Positions 62,773-64,000 of a stretch of DNA of 64,000 nt are shown piece by piece. The DNA is from Candidatus Poribacteria bacterium (lineage in GTDB: Bacteria > Poribacteria > WGA-4E > WGA-3G). The notes under the pieces are model-generated. The model did not search any database. It saw only the letters and a program-made list of their open reading frames with translations, and was not told the origin of the DNA. The stretch lies in assembly GCA_028824685.1 (NCBI GenBank), contig JAPPCZ010000035.1, positions 1-64,000 on the forward strand, in the 5' to 3' direction. The position numbers and the translations under genes are program-made. The stretch's first letter is position 1; each line of letters opens with the position of its first letter.

Positions 62773-63810
62773 ATGTATAAAACAGCGATGTTAGGGTGCG
62801 GTGGTCGTGCCCGTGCGCATGCAGATGCTTATCGCTTTGTAAAAGGTGGCAAACTCGCAGCAATCTGCGACATGAATAAGGAATTGCTCACCAACTTCGG
62901 CAACGATTTTGGTATCTCTTCACGCTACACAGATTTAGATGAGATGCTTGAAAAGGAAAAACCCGATGTGCTTCATATTGTCACAGCACCTGTTTTACGC
63001 GGCACAAGTGAACGGATTCGGTATCCGTTGATGAAGCAAGCATCAGACCATGGCGTGCCAGCAGCGATTGTGGAAAAGCCTATTGCCGTTGAAAGTGAGG
63101 ACTGGAAGCAGCTTGCAGGATTAGCAGAAGAAACAAAAACAAAGTTCGTTGTTAACACACAACTTAATTTTCACCCCAAAAACTTAGAACTAAAACGAGA
63201 TGTCGCTGAGGGTAGAATTGGTGAGATCAAATTTATTGATGCCAGCGCACGCAGCACACCTGTAGACCAAGCACCGCACGTGTTGCAACTTGTCTCTTCC
63301 TACATCGACAACTCGCGTCCAGAGCGGGTACTCGGGCAGGTTGCTGGAGCTCAGGATTTGGACTCCACCCAACCTTCTCCTATGCATGCTGCCGCTCAGG
63401 TAATATATGAGAATGGTCTTCACGTCTCTCTTGCGTTCGGTGCAAGTGTAGGGACGCGAGTGCCTATAGATTCAGGAAATCACACCCACAAACGTGTTTT
63501 TGTCGTGGGAACAAAAGGTTTCGTGCATTGGCGGTTTAGCAGCTGGGAACGCGCAACACAAGAGGGTGGTTACGAAGAAGGTCCTCTCGACTATGGAGAG
63601 CAGGATGTCGTTGCGCAAGGCAACCTCACCAATGCTGTTTTCGATTGGCTTGACGACGAGAACAGTGTGCATCCGACGCATCTCAAACAATCTCTTGCGG
63701 AATTCAATCTTCTCCTCGGCATTTACTACAGTGGCGTAACGAATCAGATTATAGACCTTCCATTTGAACCGCCCGATGGATTGATTGATATCTTGCGAGA
63801 AAAACTATAA
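62773..63810 (+). CDS. Gfo/Idh/MocA family oxidoreductase, tandem copy 4
   Basis: This 345-aa paralogue is preceded by taggagac. It keeps GCGGRARAHADAYRFVKGG, VEKPIAVESEDW, FVHWRFSSWER and the terminal PPDGLIDILREKL. The variable loop reads GASVGTRVPIDSGN and is unlike those of the other copies. The last stretch before the C-terminus has DDENSVHPTHLKQ in place of DDEKN(E/A)HPTHLKQ. It is 85 nt before the start of copy 5, the tightest gap but one in the array. Confidence 0.92.
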   Translation: MYKTAMLGCGGRARAHADAYRFVKGGKLAAICDMNKELLTNFGNDFGISSRYTDLDEMLEKEKPDVLHIVTAPVLRGTSERIRYPLMKQASDHGVPAAIVEKPIAVESEDWKQLAGLAEETKTKFVVNTQLNFHPKNLELKRDVAEGRIGEIKFIDASARSTPVDQAPHVLQLVSSYIDNSRPERVLGQVAGAQDLDSTQPSPMHAAAQVIYENGLHVSLAFGASVGTRVPIDSGNHTHKRVFVVGTKGFVHWRFSSWERATQEGGYEEGPLDYGEQDVVAQGNLTNAVFDWLDDENSVHPTHLKQSLAEFNLLLGIYYSGVTNQIIDLPFEPPDGLIDILREKL

Positions 63811-63895
63811 AACTTGTTTATAATAGAACGGTTAGAAATTGCTCCTACCGTGTAGGGTTCTAAACTGCATAAGTTTGGGCTATAATGGAGACATC

Positions 63896-64000
63896 ATGTA
63901 TAAAACTGCGATGTTAGGGTGCGGTGGTCGCGCCCGTGGACACGCAGATGCTTATCGCTTCGTCAAACGGGGTAAACTCGAAGCAATCTGCGATATGAAC
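63896..64000 (+). CDS. Gfo/Idh/MocA family oxidoreductase, tandem copy 5 (partial, runs off window)
   Basis: The ATG at 63896, behind atggagacat, opens a frame of 35 codons to the window end. It reads MYKTAMLGCGGRARGHAD then AYRFVKRGKLEAICDMN, clearly the start of a fifth paralogue and most like copy 4. Only the Rossmann loop can be judged. The array may continue beyond the window. Confidence 0.88.
   Translation, partial: MYKTAMLGCGGRARGHADAYRFVKRGKLEAICDMN

Noticed and set aside
1..64000. tRNA or rRNA genes
   Set aside because: No TTCGA-type T-loop with matching acceptor stems and no rRNA-like conserved stretch was found on reading the gaps.

Overview
The window is AT-leaning bacterial DNA with dense genes, a standard genetic code and Shine-Dalgarno starts. 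The gene mix is phytanoyl-CoA dioxygenase (PhyH) proteins, LamG proteins with a shared KLxTxWxxIK tail, dockerin-bearing secreted proteins, family VIII-type serine hydrolases, ThuA, a ceramidase-like protein, expanded Gfo/Idh/MocA and sugar-isomerase families, an ECF sigma factor with a large extension, and many short palindromic intergenic repeats. Together this suggests a Candidatus Poribacteria-like (or related PVC/FCB-grade) heterotroph. The taxonomy is inferred from gene content only. No rRNA, tRNA, CRISPR array or transposase gene was recognised.

Layout. 0.4-3.2 kb: an acyl-CoA ligase converges on a lipid kinase. 3.2-28.7 kb: a long, almost wholly minus-strand region. It holds a secreted subtilase with FG-GAP repeats, an unknown secreted protein, an aldose epimerase, a WD40 protein, ThuA, two serine hydrolases, a LamG protein and an Ldh-type dehydrogenase. 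It then holds four tandem secreted glycosidase-like dockerin proteins, two tandem PhyH proteins and a glycogen-synthase-like glycosyltransferase. 28.9-35.2 kb (plus strand): glycogen metabolism (a small coupled ORF, a glgP split by a 20-bp duplication, glgC), with hisB and a hypothetical gene between. 35.2-37.3 kb: LamG, a 91-aa protein and a coupled PhyH. 37.5-39.5 kb: two paralogous GspC-like inner-membrane proteins. 39.5-41.0 kb: a repeat-rich gene desert. 41.0-43.8 kb: a three-gene envelope cassette. 43.8-44.1 kb: a 291-bp MITE-like element inside another repeat. 44.2-46.1 kb: dtd, then a restriction-modification pair with a frameshifted methyltransferase. 46.1-50.5 kb: a ThDP decarboxylase and three TIM-barrel sugar isomerases. 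51.2-53.4 kb: an ECF sigma factor fused through one membrane helix to a catalytically degenerate M16 domain. 53.4-55.8 kb: a ceramidase-like protein and a luciferase-like oxidoreductase. 56.1-64.0 kb: an ABC binding lipoprotein, a HAD phosphatase, and six Gfo/Idh/MocA oxidoreductases, the last five tandem paralogues and the final one cut by the window edge.

How it works together. Most genes fit scavenging and remodelling of host- or particle-derived carbohydrate, lipid and protein. Secreted lectin-like, glycosidase-like and protease proteins act outside. Epimerases, isomerases and Gfo/Idh/MocA enzymes process sugars inside, and glycogen serves as storage. The most unusual items are the sigma factor-pseudoprotease fusion, the glgP split at its cofactor lysine, gene conversion in the dockerin array, the Gfo/Idh/MocA array and the nested MITE-like element.
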